Below, one piece after another: positions 33,940-44,606 of a stretch of 64,000 bases of DNA. How positions within the stretch are numbered: position 1 is the stretch's first letter; every line of letters starts with the position of its first letter. The notes below the pieces were generated by a model. It saw nothing but the letters and a program-made list of their open reading frames with translations, was not told where the DNA came from and ran no database searches. The DNA is from CAVUAF01 sp963739375 (lineage in GTDB: Bacteria; Acidobacteriota; Terriglobia; Terriglobales; Acidobacteriaceae): assembly GCA_963739375.1 (NCBI GenBank), contig CAVUAF010000020.1, positions 248,001 through 312,000 on the forward strand. The letters run 5' to 3'. Made by a program: the position numbers and the translations under genes.

Positions 33940-35931
33940 ATGGCCATCCACGAAGAAGAAGTCCTGGGCAAAGCGTACGACAGCCGGCTGATGAAACGGC
34001 TGCTGGGCTACCTGCGTCCCTACACCGGGCACGTGGTGGTGGCGCTGGCGGCGATCGTGCTCAAGGCCGCCGCCGACGTGCTGGGGCCCTACCTGACCAA
34101 GATCGCGGTCGACAAGTACCTGGCCCCGACCAGCGAAGGGGCGACGCATTCCTTCCTCGATCCGCTGCTGAGCGCGCATCCCCTGGTGGGGATTGCGCAG
34201 GTGGCGGGGCTCTTCATCGGCACCCTGGTGCTGAGCTTCGGGCTGGAATTCCTGCAGACCTATTACATGCAGTGGACGGGGCAGGCGGTGATGTACGACC
34301 TGCGCAGCCAGATCTACCGACACCTGCAGCGCATGCACCTGGCGTTCTTCGACCGCAACCCGGTGGGGCGGCTGGTGACGCGGGTGACGACCGACGTGGA
34401 CGCGCTGAACGAAATGTTCACCGCGGGCGTGGTGTCGATCTTCGAAGACGTGTTCGTGCTGGCGGGCATCATCGCCATCATGCTGAGCATGCAGTGGTGG
34501 CTGGCGCTGATCACCTTCGCGGTGCTGCCGCTGATCTTCGTGGCCACCATGATCTTCCGCGCCAAGGTGCGCGACTCCTACCGGCGGATCCGGGTGGCCA
34601 TCGCGCGCATCAACGCCTACCTGCAGGAGCACGTGAGCGGGATCGTGGTGCTGCAACTGTTCAACCGCGAGCGGCGGGCGTTCGAAAAATTCCAGACCAT
34701 CAACGCGACCCACATGGAGGCGTTCAAGGACGCCATCATGGCGCACGCCGTGTACTACCCGGTGGTGGAAGTGCTGTCGGCGATCGCCATCGCCGGCGTG
34801 ATCTGGTTCGGCGGCGGGCAGGTGCTGCGGCAGGCGGTGTCGCTGGGCGTCCTGGTGGCCTTCATCCAGTATGCGCAGCGCTTTTTCCGGCCCATCCAGG
34901 ACCTGAGCGAAAAGTACAACATCCTGCAGTCGGCGATGGCCGCGAGCGAGCGCGTGTTCAAGCTGCTGGACACGGCGGCGGAGGTCACCTCACCGGCCCA
35001 GCCGCAGCGCGCGGCGGGACGCGGGCGGATCGAGTGCGACGGCGTGTGGTTCGCGTATCGCGCCGCGCCGGCGGCGGAGAAGCCAGAGAATGGGAACGGG
35101 AACGGCGCCGCGGCGCCCGAGCACGCGGTGGGCGAACACGCTGCGCCCCCCGGGGCCGGCGGCGACGTGCGGCTGCCGTCCGACGGCCACGCCCCGTCGC
35201 CGGGCGAAATGGACTGGGTGCTGCGCGACGTGAACCTGGTGATCGAGCCGGGCGAGACGATCGCCGTGGTCGGGCACACCGGCGCGGGCAAGACCACGCT
35301 CATTTCCCTGCTGCTGCGCTTCTACGACGTGCAGCGCGGCGCCATCCGCATCGACGGCGTGGACCTGCGCCAGCTCGACCTCGCCGAGCTGCGGCGGCGC
35401 TTCGGCGTGGTGTTGCAGGACCCGTTCCTGTTCAGCGGCACCATCGCCGACAACCTCAGCCTGGGGACGCCGGGGATAACGCGGGCGGCGGTGGAGCGCG
35501 CGGCGGAAGACGTGAACGTCGCCGACTTTATTCGCTCGCTGCCGCACGGCTTCGACGAGCCGGTGCGGGAGCGCGGTTCGACGCTCTCCACCGGGCAGAA
35601 ACAGCTCATCTCGTTTGCGCGCGCGCTGGCGCACAACCCGCAGATCCTCATCCTCGACGAGGCCACCTCGAGCGTGGACACGGAGACGGAGTTTCGCGTG
35701 CGCGAGGCGCTGAGCCGCCTGGTCACGAACCGGACGTCGGTCATCATTGCCCACCGGCTTTCCACCATCCAGCGCGCCGACCGCATCGTGGTCATGCACA
35801 AGGGGCAGGTGCGCGAGGTCGGGTCGCACCAGGAGCTGTTGGCGCAACGCGGGATTTATTGGAAGCTCTACCAGCTCCAGTACAAGGACCAGGAAGTCGG
35901 CGCGCGCGAACCGGTGGGCGCAGACGATTGA
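33940..35931 (+). CDS. ABC transporter, fused permease-ATPase (MsbA/MDR-type exporter)
   Basis: This 663-residue half-transporter has six membrane helices (about 25-310) with the coupling motif HLQRMHLAFFDRNPVGRLVTRVTTDVDAL. The ATPase domain (about 365-655) has Walker A GHTGAGKT, Q-loop VVLQDPFLFSGT, signature LSTGQKQ (variant of LSGGQ), Walker B ILILDEATSSVD and the H-loop IIAHRLST. Between the first beta-strand (GVWFAYR) and the Walker A strand lies an Ala/Gly/Pro-rich insertion of about 45 residues (ENGNGNGAAAPEH...), unusual for the family. Substrate is unknown; no partner half-transporter is adjacent, so it probably forms a homodimer. Confidence 0.93.
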   Translation: MAIHEEEVLGKAYDSRLMKRLLGYLRPYTGHVVVALAAIVLKAAADVLGPYLTKIAVDKYLAPTSEGATHSFLDPLLSAHPLVGIAQVAGLFIGTLVLSFGLEFLQTYYMQWTGQAVMYDLRSQIYRHLQRMHLAFFDRNPVGRLVTRVTTDVDALNEMFTAGVVSIFEDVFVLAGIIAIMLSMQWWLALITFAVLPLIFVATMIFRAKVRDSYRRIRVAIARINAYLQEHVSGIVVLQLFNRERRAFEKFQTINATHMEAFKDAIMAHAVYYPVVEVLSAIAIAGVIWFGGGQVLRQAVSLGVLVAFIQYAQRFFRPIQDLSEKYNILQSAMAASERVFKLLDTAAEVTSPAQPQRAAGRGRIECDGVWFAYRAAPAAEKPENGNGNGAAAPEHAVGEHAAPPGAGGDVRLPSDGHAPSPGEMDWVLRDVNLVIEPGETIAVVGHTGAGKTTLISLLLRFYDVQRGAIRIDGVDLRQLDLAELRRRFGVVLQDPFLFSGTIADNLSLGTPGITRAAVERAAEDVNVADFIRSLPHGFDEPVRERGSTLSTGQKQLISFARALAHNPQILILDEATSSVDTETEFRVREALSRLVTNRTSVIIAHRLSTIQRADRIVVMHKGQVREVGSHQELLAQRGIYWKLYQLQYKDQEVGAREPVGADD

Positions 35932-35996
35932 GCGCGCCGCGCTTGCGCGCACCCGGCGAACGGCGATAGCATCCGCAGCGGTGCCGGAGGTATCCC

Positions 35997-37130
35997 ATGA
36001 GACGCGCTCTGCTGTGCCTGGCGCTGACCCTGCTGCTGGCCCTTCCCTGCGCCTCCCAGATCGCGCAACTGGCCCTTTCCGCCGGGAGTCCCGAGGACAA
36101 TGCGCTGCAGACGGCGCTGAATGAAACCGATGCCGCCAAGCGCATCGCGCTGCTGACCGAGTTCGTACAGAAGTTCGCGGCCAACCCGGTGGCGGCAGCC
36201 TACGGGAACCTGCAACTGGCGCAGCAGTACCAGGGAGCGGGCGACCTGAAGAACGCCATGACCGCGGCGGAGAATGCCTACCAGGCGGTGCCCAACAACC
36301 TGGAGATCCTGGTAGCGGCGGCTTCCATCGCGCAGGCGGCCAAGGACAACGGCAAGGCGGTGCAATACGCGGTGAAGGGCGCGGCGCTGATCAATGGCCT
36401 GGAAAAGCAGCCGCGGCCGGAGGGAATCGACGAGGCGGCGTGGGCGCAGCAGCTGGCGACCCAACGCAGCAACGCGCAATCGTCCTACGAGTTCCTGGAA
36501 GCAGCGGCGTACAACGCCATCGCGCAGGAGCAGGATGCCAGGCTGCGCATGGGCTACATCGACCAGTTCTCGCCGGCGTTTCCCAAGTCGCGCTACGCCG
36601 AGGCGGTTTCGCAGCACGGCATCTACTCGCTGCAGCAGATGAACGATACCGCGCGGCTCGCCGAGTACGGGGAGAAGGCGCTGGCCGCCGATCCCAACAA
36701 CGTCGGCACCCTGGTCATGCTGGCCAACGCGTTTGCCGAAGAGCAGAGCATGGCGCACGCCGAGAAGGCCCTGCAGTATGCCCGGCGGGCGCTGGAGCTG
36801 GCGAAGGGCGAAGACCCCGGCGCCGCGCAGAAGGACGTGCTGGCCGCCGGCGTGGCCCATTCGGCGATAGGCTGGGTGCTGATGAAGCAGGAGAAGACGC
36901 CCGCGGCCATCAGCGAACTGCAGCAGGCTGCCAGGATGCTCAAGCGCGACGCGACCTCCTATGCCATGGTGCTCTACCGCCTGGCCTACGCCTACGCCAA
37001 GACCGGCAAGCTGCCCGAGGCGCGCACCACGCTGAACGAGCTGCTGGCCATGAACTCGCCCTACCAGGCGGCGGCGCGGGAGCTGCTGCAGAAGGTGAAC
37101 GCGCCACGTCCGGGGCCACGGGCGAAATAA
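35997..37130 (+). CDS. Secreted TPR-repeat protein
   Basis: This 377-residue protein has a signal peptide (1-20, ending LPCAS) and helical repeats of the TPR type (for example about 65-100 NLQLAQQYQGAGDLKNAMTAAENAYQAVPNN, split over one repeat, and 285-330 AIGWVLMKQEKTPAAISELQQA). TPRs are protein-binding scaffolds. It starts 65 bases after the ABC exporter and is followed by a VWFA gene seven bases downstream, so TPR and VWFA are probably co-transcribed and may work in one periplasmic complex. Confidence 0.82.
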   Translation: MRRALLCLALTLLLALPCASQIAQLALSAGSPEDNALQTALNETDAAKRIALLTEFVQKFAANPVAAAYGNLQLAQQYQGAGDLKNAMTAAENAYQAVPNNLEILVAAASIAQAAKDNGKAVQYAVKGAALINGLEKQPRPEGIDEAAWAQQLATQRSNAQSSYEFLEAAAYNAIAQEQDARLRMGYIDQFSPAFPKSRYAEAVSQHGIYSLQQMNDTARLAEYGEKALAADPNNVGTLVMLANAFAEEQSMAHAEKALQYARRALELAKGEDPGAAQKDVLAAGVAHSAIGWVLMKQEKTPAAISELQQAARMLKRDATSYAMVLYRLAYAYAKTGKLPEARTTLNELLAMNSPYQAAARELLQKVNAPRPGPRAK

Positions 37131-37137
37131 GCGGCGT

Positions 37138-38205
37138 TTGCGCAAGACATCCCCAGCGAGAGGGCCCGCGACTTCCGGTTCCCCGGGACGCCGGTGGAGG
37201 TGCGCCGTGGCCCTGGGCGCCGTTCTCGCATGGACGGCGGCGGCCGCACAGGAGACGCCGATCAAGGTCGAGGTCGAGCTGGTGCGGCTCTCCTGCTCCG
37301 CCACCGACCACGGTGTGCCGGTGCCGGGTCTGCGGCAGGACGATTTCATGGTGCGCGAGGACGGCGTGCCGCAGCCGGTGCGCTACTTCTGGCAGGAAGC
37401 GGACCTGCCGCTGATGGTGGGACTGATCGTGGACGTCAGTGTCAGCCAGGCGGGGCTGGTGGGAAAGCACAAGGAGACCCTGACACAGTTTTTCCGCCAA
37501 GTGCTGCGCCCGCAGGACCGCGCCCTGATTATCACGGTGGGGCCGCAGGCGCGGCTGCTCACCGACTTTACCGCGTCGCAGGAGGCGCTGGCCGAGGGGA
37601 TCGAGCGGCTGCAGACCGGCGGAGGCGCGGGTACGGTGCTGGGAGAACCGTGCCGCAGCCAGCATGCCCACAAGGACGACGCTAGTGTGGCGCTGGGGCG
37701 GGGGCCGCGCGCGCAAGCCGCACGGCGGCGGGTCTTCGCTCCCTGCGGCGGGACGGCGCTGTGGAACGCCATCTTCTGGGCCGCGCGGCTGAAGATGAAG
37801 GAAACCAGCGGGCGCAAGGCGCTCATCGTCCTCTCCGACGGCTGGGACACCGGCAGCCAGCACGGTCTGGAGGACGCGATCGAGGCGGCCCAGGCGGCGG
37901 AGACGCCGGTCTACACCATCAAGTTCGTGGGACCGCTGGTGGCGGCGCTCTTTCCGCCCATCGCCCTCAGGCACAGCATGCAGAAACTGAGCGAAGCGAC
38001 CGGCGGCGTCGGGTACGGCATGCTGCACGGGGACCTGGGCGACGTCTTTCGCCGCATCGAACAGGAGCTGCGCAACCAGTACGTGCTGGCTTACACCCCC
38101 GCGAACCGCGCGCGCGACGGCAAGTTCCGCAAGGTGGAGGTCAGCACCACGCGCAAGGACGTAAAGGTCAGGACGCGGACGGGCTACCGGGCAGGCGAGC
38201 GTTGA
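37138..38205 (+). CDS. VWFA-related secreted protein (acidobacterial type)
   Basis: This protein of about 355 residues has a hydrophobic signal (VALGAVLAWTAAAA), the preceding beta-domain (VELVRLSCSATDHGVPVPGLRQDDFMVREDG) and a VWA domain with variant metal-site motif DVSVSQAG and later VLSDGWDTGS. An insertion of about 40 residues containing two cysteines (GEPC... FAPCGGTALWN) lies before the TALWNAIFWAARL helix. The TTG at 37138 is given because it supplies a basic N-region (RRWR). GTG 37207, seven bases after GGAGGTG, has the better ribosome-binding site but lacks a basic N-region. Confidence 0.85.
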   Translation: MRKTSPARGPATSGSPGRRWRCAVALGAVLAWTAAAAQETPIKVEVELVRLSCSATDHGVPVPGLRQDDFMVREDGVPQPVRYFWQEADLPLMVGLIVDVSVSQAGLVGKHKETLTQFFRQVLRPQDRALIITVGPQARLLTDFTASQEALAEGIERLQTGGGAGTVLGEPCRSQHAHKDDASVALGRGPRAQAARRRVFAPCGGTALWNAIFWAARLKMKETSGRKALIVLSDGWDTGSQHGLEDAIEAAQAAETPVYTIKFVGPLVAALFPPIALRHSMQKLSEATGGVGYGMLHGDLGDVFRRIEQELRNQYVLAYTPANRARDGKFRKVEVSTTRKDVKVRTRTGYRAGER

Positions 38206-38446
38206 CTTCGTCCTGGTAGATTTTGCCGGGACCAGCCAGGAGAGGGCGCGGGCTAACTCTCCTGAGTCCGGGGCGAAGCGGTTTCGGCTCGGCGGTGATT
38301 GGATTATCATTATGGGTTTGGTAGCCGGGTGTCTCCGGCAGTGGCTGCCCGCCGCCGTTTGGGGGCGGCCGGTTCCAGGATCCTCAACCTCATCCTTACT
38401 AATCGGCCCCGCAGTTTAGTTTCGAAGATTCCGGAGGCTGGACGAT

Positions 38447-40039
38447 ATGGGAAAGCTTGGAGCGCGCATTTATTCCACCTTGGTGCCGGGTATGGTCGCG
38501 GTGCTGCTGGCGGCAACGCTGGTGGCGCAACAGGCGCCGCCGCGAGCCGAGATCTACGGCGGCTATAACTGGGAGAATCCCGGCGGCAAGTTCGGGACCA
38601 CCAACGTCGGCGGCATGGGGAAGGGGTTCGACATCCAGAGCACGTTCAACTTCACCCGCTACTTCGGCTTCACGATCGACACCGCCGCCAATTTCAAGCA
38701 TAACTTCGCCAACGTCAACACCATCATGTTCGGCCCCACGCTGCACAGCCGCAACGAGAAGGCCCAGCCGTTCGTGCACGCCCTGTTCGGGTGGCAGCGG
38801 GTGCAGCCGTCGATTACGCTGCCTGGAGGCGGGCAATCCGACAGTGGGTTCGGCACGCTGCTGGGCGGCGGCCTCGACATTCCTTTCTCGCGGTATTTTT
38901 CCTGGCGCGCCATCCAGGGCGACTACCTGCTGCAAAAGCACGACTACCCGACCGCCATCAGCCCGCACAACTGGAACGGCGGGCGGCTGGGCTCGGGCAT
39001 CGTGGTGCGCCTGGGTAGCTTGCAGGCGGCAGCGGCGCTGGTGCCGGCCGCAGTCTGCGCGGCACAGCCGGCGGAGATCCTGGCGGGCGAGCCGGTGACG
39101 GTGACCGCGACGCCCTCCGGATTCAAGGAGAAGTCGACCCTCACCTACAGCTGGTCAGCAACTGGCGGGAAGGTGGGCGGAAACCAGAACACCACGCAGG
39201 TGGACACCGCGGGCCTGGCGCCCGGCGCCTACTCGGTGACCGCCAGCCTCAGCAGCAACAAGAAGCAGACGGCCGGCTGCTCGGCTAGCTTCACGGTGAA
39301 GGAGAAGCCGGCGCCCCCGCCGCAGCACCCGCCGACGATTTCGTGTTCCGCGAACCCGGCGACGGTGCGCTCCGGCGAGCCTTCGCTCATCAGTTGCAAC
39401 GTCGGCAGCCCCGACAACCGGCCGGTGACCACGTCGTTCCGGACGTCGGGTGGCAGGCTGACGCCCAGCGGGAACCAGGCCACGCTCGATACCGCGGGCG
39501 CGCCCACGGGTCCAATCACCGTCGCGGCCACGGCCACCGACGATCGCGGACTCACGGCCAGCACCAGCACCGGCGTGAACGTGGAGGTTCCGCCGCCGCC
39601 ACCGCAGGCGGCGCGCGCCAACGAGATTACGTTTAAGGACAAGCGGCGGCCGGCGCGCGTCGACAACGAAGCCAAGGCCATTCTGGACGACATTGCGCTG
39701 CGCCTGCAGCGCGACGCCGACGCCAAGGCCGTGGTCGTGGGCTACGCCGCGGCCAAGACCAGGAACCGCGTGCCCTTGGCAGCGCAGCGCGCGGTCAACA
39801 CCAAGGACTACCTGACGCGCGAGAAAGGCATCGATCCGGCGCGCGTGCAGGTCATGACCGGCGGCGAAGACCGCGATGCCGCCGCCATCTTCCTGGTGCC
39901 GCCGGGGGCGACGTTCAACGAGCCCAACACCCAGCCGGTGGACGAGAAGAAGGTGAAAGCGCAACCGCGGACGACCGCACGGGCCGGCGGCGCCAAGGCC
40001 GCAGCCCCGGCCGGAGCCAAGAAGAAGCCGGCGAAGTAA
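38447..40039 (+). CDS. Outer-membrane-type protein: beta-barrel-like N-terminus, PKD/Ig-like middle, OmpA-like C-terminus
   Basis: This 530-residue protein has a signal peptide (1-27). A beta-rich part follows (about 28-190) with YGGYNWENPGG and alternating aromatic strands typical of OmpA/OmpW-like barrels. Two Ig/PKD-like domains with single cysteines come next (about 200-285 and 297-375), then an OmpA-like segment (about 395-480: DNEAKAILDDIALRLQRDADAKAVVVGYAA). The OmpA part lacks the classical TD..G peptidoglycan motif, so binding is uncertain. The tail is Lys/Ala-rich (AKKKPAK). A strong terminator follows at 40046. Confidence 0.8.
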   Translation: MGKLGARIYSTLVPGMVAVLLAATLVAQQAPPRAEIYGGYNWENPGGKFGTTNVGGMGKGFDIQSTFNFTRYFGFTIDTAANFKHNFANVNTIMFGPTLHSRNEKAQPFVHALFGWQRVQPSITLPGGGQSDSGFGTLLGGGLDIPFSRYFSWRAIQGDYLLQKHDYPTAISPHNWNGGRLGSGIVVRLGSLQAAAALVPAAVCAAQPAEILAGEPVTVTATPSGFKEKSTLTYSWSATGGKVGGNQNTTQVDTAGLAPGAYSVTASLSSNKKQTAGCSASFTVKEKPAPPPQHPPTISCSANPATVRSGEPSLISCNVGSPDNRPVTTSFRTSGGRLTPSGNQATLDTAGAPTGPITVAATATDDRGLTASTSTGVNVEVPPPPPQAARANEITFKDKRRPARVDNEAKAILDDIALRLQRDADAKAVVVGYAAAKTRNRVPLAAQRAVNTKDYLTREKGIDPARVQVMTGGEDRDAAAIFLVPPGATFNEPNTQPVDEKKVKAQPRTTARAGGAKAAAPAGAKKKPAK

Positions 40040-40045
40040 GGTAGG

Positions 40046-40079
40046 GGCCGGACGCGACGCGGTCGCGTCCGGCCTTTTT
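40046..40079 (+). terminator. Intrinsic terminator
   Basis: A 13-bp perfect stem GGCCGGACGCGAC (40046-40058) with GTCGCGTCCGGCC (40062-40074), loop GCG, followed by five T. It ends the OmpA-like gene. Confidence 0.95.
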
Positions 40080-40235
40080 CCGGCGCGGTTGACCGCGTAC
40101 CTAAGTCACCGAAGTAACCGGCCAGAGCGGCCTTTCCCACTTGGAGCCGGGCCGAAGTTGTGGCAATCTGCGGGGTAGCAACACGGCATCGCAGCGCCTG
40201 CGGCAACTCCCCCTGGTCTCCCCTGGAGCGGGTAG

Positions 40236-42167
40236 ATGTCTGGTCCGAAGCGGACAGCGGTCACATTCATCGGCAGATTGTTTTTCGTCGTCGCCCTCGC
40301 GGCGGCGGCGTGTGCGCAGACGTCCGCGTGGACGCCGGTGGGTCCCGACGGCGGGGACGCGCGCAGCCTGGCGGGCGACCCGGCGGATCCGGAGCACATC
40401 TTCCTCGGCACCAGCGCCGGGCAGTTGTTCGTCTCCCACGATGGCGGCGCCAGGTGGTCCCTGCTGGCGCACCTCGGGCCCGGTGACGACTACGTCCTCG
40501 ACCACATCCTGATCAGCCCGGCCGACGGCGCGATCTACGTGGCGGCGTGGAGCGTGGAGGACGGCGGCGGCGACATCTTCCGCAGCACCGACGGCGGCCT
40601 CACCTGGCACCCCCTCCCCGGCATCCACGGCCGGAGCGTGCGCGCGCTGGCGATGGCGCCCAGCGATCCCCGGGTGCTGGTGGCGGGCGCCCTCGAGGGC
40701 GTCTACCGCTCGCGCGACGCCGGGCAAACCTGGCAGCGCATCTCGCCCGCGGGCCATGCGGAGATCAAGAACATCGCGTCGCTGGCCATTGACCCCCGTG
40801 ACCCGGAGGTGATCTACGCCGGCACCTGGCACCTGCCGTGGAAGACCACCGACGGCGGCGGCGCGTGGCGTTCCATCAAGCAGGGCATCATCGACGACTC
40901 CGACGTCTTCTCCCTCATCATCGACCGCAGCGACCCCGCCGTGGTGTACGCCAGCGCCTGCTCCGGCATTTACAGGAGCCAGAGCGCCGGCGAGAGCTTC
41001 CGCAAGGTGCAGGGCATTCCCTACTCCGCGCGGCGTACCCGCGCGTTGCGCCAAGACCCGCTGCAGCAAGACGTCATTTACGCCGGCACCACCGAAGGCC
41101 TCTGGAAGACCGGCGACGCGGGCGCGACCTGGACGCGGGTCACCCGGAAGAACCTCATCGTGAACGATGTCCTGCTCGATGCCCGCCGGCCGGGGCGCGT
41201 GCTGGTGGCCACCGATCACGGCGGAGTGCTCGCCAGCCGCAATGCCGGCGCGACGTTTGCCGCGTCGAACCGCGGCTTTACCCATCGCCAGGTGCAGGCG
41301 CTCATCGCCGACCGCGACATTCCCGCCGTGCTCTACGCCGGCTTGATCAACGACAAGGAGTTTGGCGGCGTCTTCGTCTCCCGCGATGCCGGGTCCAGTT
41401 GGCGGCAGATGAGCGAGGGTCTGGGCGCACGCGACGTCTTCGTGCTGCGGCAGCTGCCGTCCGGTACGCTGCTGGCCGGCACCAACAGCGGCCTGCTGGC
41501 ACGCCCGCGCAAGGCGCGTTCCTGGCAGGCCCTGGAAACGCTCGCCGGCGATGAAATGAAAGCGCGCGTCTACGACCTGGAGATCGATGGGGTGCGCCTG
41601 TGGGCGGCCACCAGCGAAGGTCTCTACGCCAGCGACGACGACGGCGCCACCTGGCACGGCGGCGCCCTCTTCGGCTTCTACGACTTCATCGCGGTGCGCG
41701 CCGCGCGCAACCTGCTGGCGGCGCTCACCCCGCAGCAGCTGCTGCTCTCCACCGATCACGGGCAAAGCTGGTCGCCGGCGGCCCTGCCGGAGTACGTCAC
41801 CACCTTGAATGGCGTCGAAATCGCCCCCGGCTCGGTGTGGCTGGCCACCCGCGAAGGCGCGGTGCGCAGCTTCGACAACGGCGAAACCTGGGACCACGTG
41901 CTGAGCGGACTTCCCCACCACAACCTGCTCTCGGTGGTCTACGACGAAGCCGGCCGGCGCCTGCTGGCGACGGCGGCGGGTGCGCACGAGGTCTTCGAGA
42001 GCGCCGACAACGGCCGCTCCTGGTACGCGCTGCCCGCCGGCTGGCGGGTCCGCGCCGTGCTGCCCGTCGGCGGACGCGTCCTCGCCCGCACCGCGTACGA
42101 CGGCATCGTGGCCCAGCCCGTCGGCGCCACTGCAGTGAGTGCCGGCGGCAGCGGCGGACAGCGGTAG
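40236..42167 (+). CDS. Secreted BNR/sortilin-like beta-propeller protein
   Basis: This 643-residue protein has a signal peptide (about 12-30) followed by many BNR-type repeats of the form S.DGG..W: SHDGGARWSLL, STDGGLTWHPL, SRDAGQTWQRI, TGDAGATWTRV, SRDAGSSWRQM, SDDDGATWHGG, STDHGQSWSPA, SFDNGETWDHV and SADNGRSWYAL. These form one or two large propellers as in sialidase-like, VPS10 or HCF136-like proteins, usually protein or glycan binding. No catalytic sialidase residues can be confirmed. Start ATG 40236; GGAGCGGG lies upstream. Confidence 0.88.
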   Translation: MSGPKRTAVTFIGRLFFVVALAAAACAQTSAWTPVGPDGGDARSLAGDPADPEHIFLGTSAGQLFVSHDGGARWSLLAHLGPGDDYVLDHILISPADGAIYVAAWSVEDGGGDIFRSTDGGLTWHPLPGIHGRSVRALAMAPSDPRVLVAGALEGVYRSRDAGQTWQRISPAGHAEIKNIASLAIDPRDPEVIYAGTWHLPWKTTDGGGAWRSIKQGIIDDSDVFSLIIDRSDPAVVYASACSGIYRSQSAGESFRKVQGIPYSARRTRALRQDPLQQDVIYAGTTEGLWKTGDAGATWTRVTRKNLIVNDVLLDARRPGRVLVATDHGGVLASRNAGATFAASNRGFTHRQVQALIADRDIPAVLYAGLINDKEFGGVFVSRDAGSSWRQMSEGLGARDVFVLRQLPSGTLLAGTNSGLLARPRKARSWQALETLAGDEMKARVYDLEIDGVRLWAATSEGLYASDDDGATWHGGALFGFYDFIAVRAARNLLAALTPQQLLLSTDHGQSWSPAALPEYVTTLNGVEIAPGSVWLATREGAVRSFDNGETWDHVLSGLPHHNLLSVVYDEAGRRLLATAAGAHEVFESADNGRSWYALPAGWRVRAVLPVGGRVLARTAYDGIVAQPVGATAVSAGGSGGQR

Positions 42168-42552
42168 AGGCGCTGCTGGCTGTCCGCTGTCCGCTGTCCG
42201 CTATCTGCTTTCCGCACTAGCCCAGGGCGTGCGACGTGGGATGGTCTCAGCGGAAAGCGGAGAGCGGAGAGCGCCCCTCTTCACTCTTGCCCGTCTCCCT
42301 TCGCTCCCGTTTTGGAACCGGTCACACCTTCCGCCAACGATTGCCGTTTCAGGAAGTTTGCGGCGCGAGTGCCGAGCCGCTGGCGGGATTGGTTCCATTT
42401 CGGGAATCCGCCGCCCGGAACTGCTGCCCGGCCGATTCTCTATAGAGCTTATTTTCAGTAGCTTACAAGCATTCCCTGAGTGGAACTCGGTTTGCATGTG
42501 GAACCAGCAGACTGCTCCCACGTCACAGAATTTGCCGAACGGGAAGCGTACT
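42168..42552. other. Intergenic region with GCTGTCCGCT repeats
   Basis: Family H repeats (GCTGTCCGCT units at 42175-42212 and the inverted GCGGAGAGCGGAGAGCGC at 42245-42273) occupy its left part. The right part, to 42552, includes AT-rich TTCTCTATAGAGCTTATTTT around 42434-42455, which contains the palindrome CTCTATAGAG (42436-42445). It may hold the promoter of the regulator gene. Confidence 0.5.
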
Positions 42553-43954
<1,402 letters not shown>

Positions 43955-44069
43955 TGCGCAAAGCGAACGGCGGCTCCCGCTTCGGGACGCTGCGCCCTAC
44001 GGGGAGCACGCTAAGCGGTTGAGACACAAGGCACAGGCGGTTGGCACGCCAGATGCTCTGGGAAAAGGC

Positions 44070-44552
44070 ATGATCCTCCTGGTAAGTGCCATGCGCGGCG
44101 CCGAGAGCTGTGCCGCTGCCCTGCGCGAAGCGCTGAACGAGACGGTGGTGCTGGTGGCGAGCGCCCGCGCCGCGGTGGCCGCGCTGCGGCAGCACAGCTT
44201 CAGCGCCCTGGTGGTCGAGCAGGGGCTGCTGGAAGCGGATGCGGGAGCGGTGGATGCCCTGCTGCTGCACGCGCCGATGGCGGTCCCGGTCTTCGTCAAC
44301 CTGGGCATCGAAAACGCCGACCGCGTAGTGCGCGAGGTGCGTGCGGCGCTGACGCGCAGCCGGCGCGAGCAGCTCGATGCCTTCCGCGCCGCGGTCGCTT
44401 CCCTGCGCAGCCAGTTGAAGGACGATGCCACCGGCATCCTGCTGTCGTCGCAACTCGCCCTGGCCACCCCCGCCCTGCCCCCCGCCGCGCAGGCGCGCCT
44501 CAAGTCCGTCTGCACCCTCGCGGAACGTCTCTGCGGGCGTCTGGCGGGATAG
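44070..44552 (+). CDS. Receiver-like (degenerate CheY-type) regulatory protein
   Basis: This protein of about 160 residues has the outline of a response-regulator receiver (MILLVSAMRGAESCAAALRE... FSALVVEQGLL... VPVFVNLGIENADRVVREVRAAL) followed by a helical C-terminus (REQLDAFRAAVASLRSQLKDDATGILLSSQLAL). The phospho-acceptor position is Glu/Gln-like (VVEQG), not Asp, so phosphorylation is doubtful. It directly follows the sigma54 regulator. A TTG at 43944 with AAGGAG seven bases upstream would add 42 residues of unconserved appearance and overlap that gene; I prefer ATG 44070. Confidence 0.6.
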   Translation: MILLVSAMRGAESCAAALREALNETVVLVASARAAVAALRQHSFSALVVEQGLLEADAGAVDALLLHAPMAVPVFVNLGIENADRVVREVRAALTRSRREQLDAFRAAVASLRSQLKDDATGILLSSQLALATPALPPAAQARLKSVCTLAERLCGRLAG

Positions 44553-44606
44553 ATTTCCCCTGCCTGAAGGCAGACCGGCCTACTCGGCGTGGAGCGGCGT
44601 AGAGTG

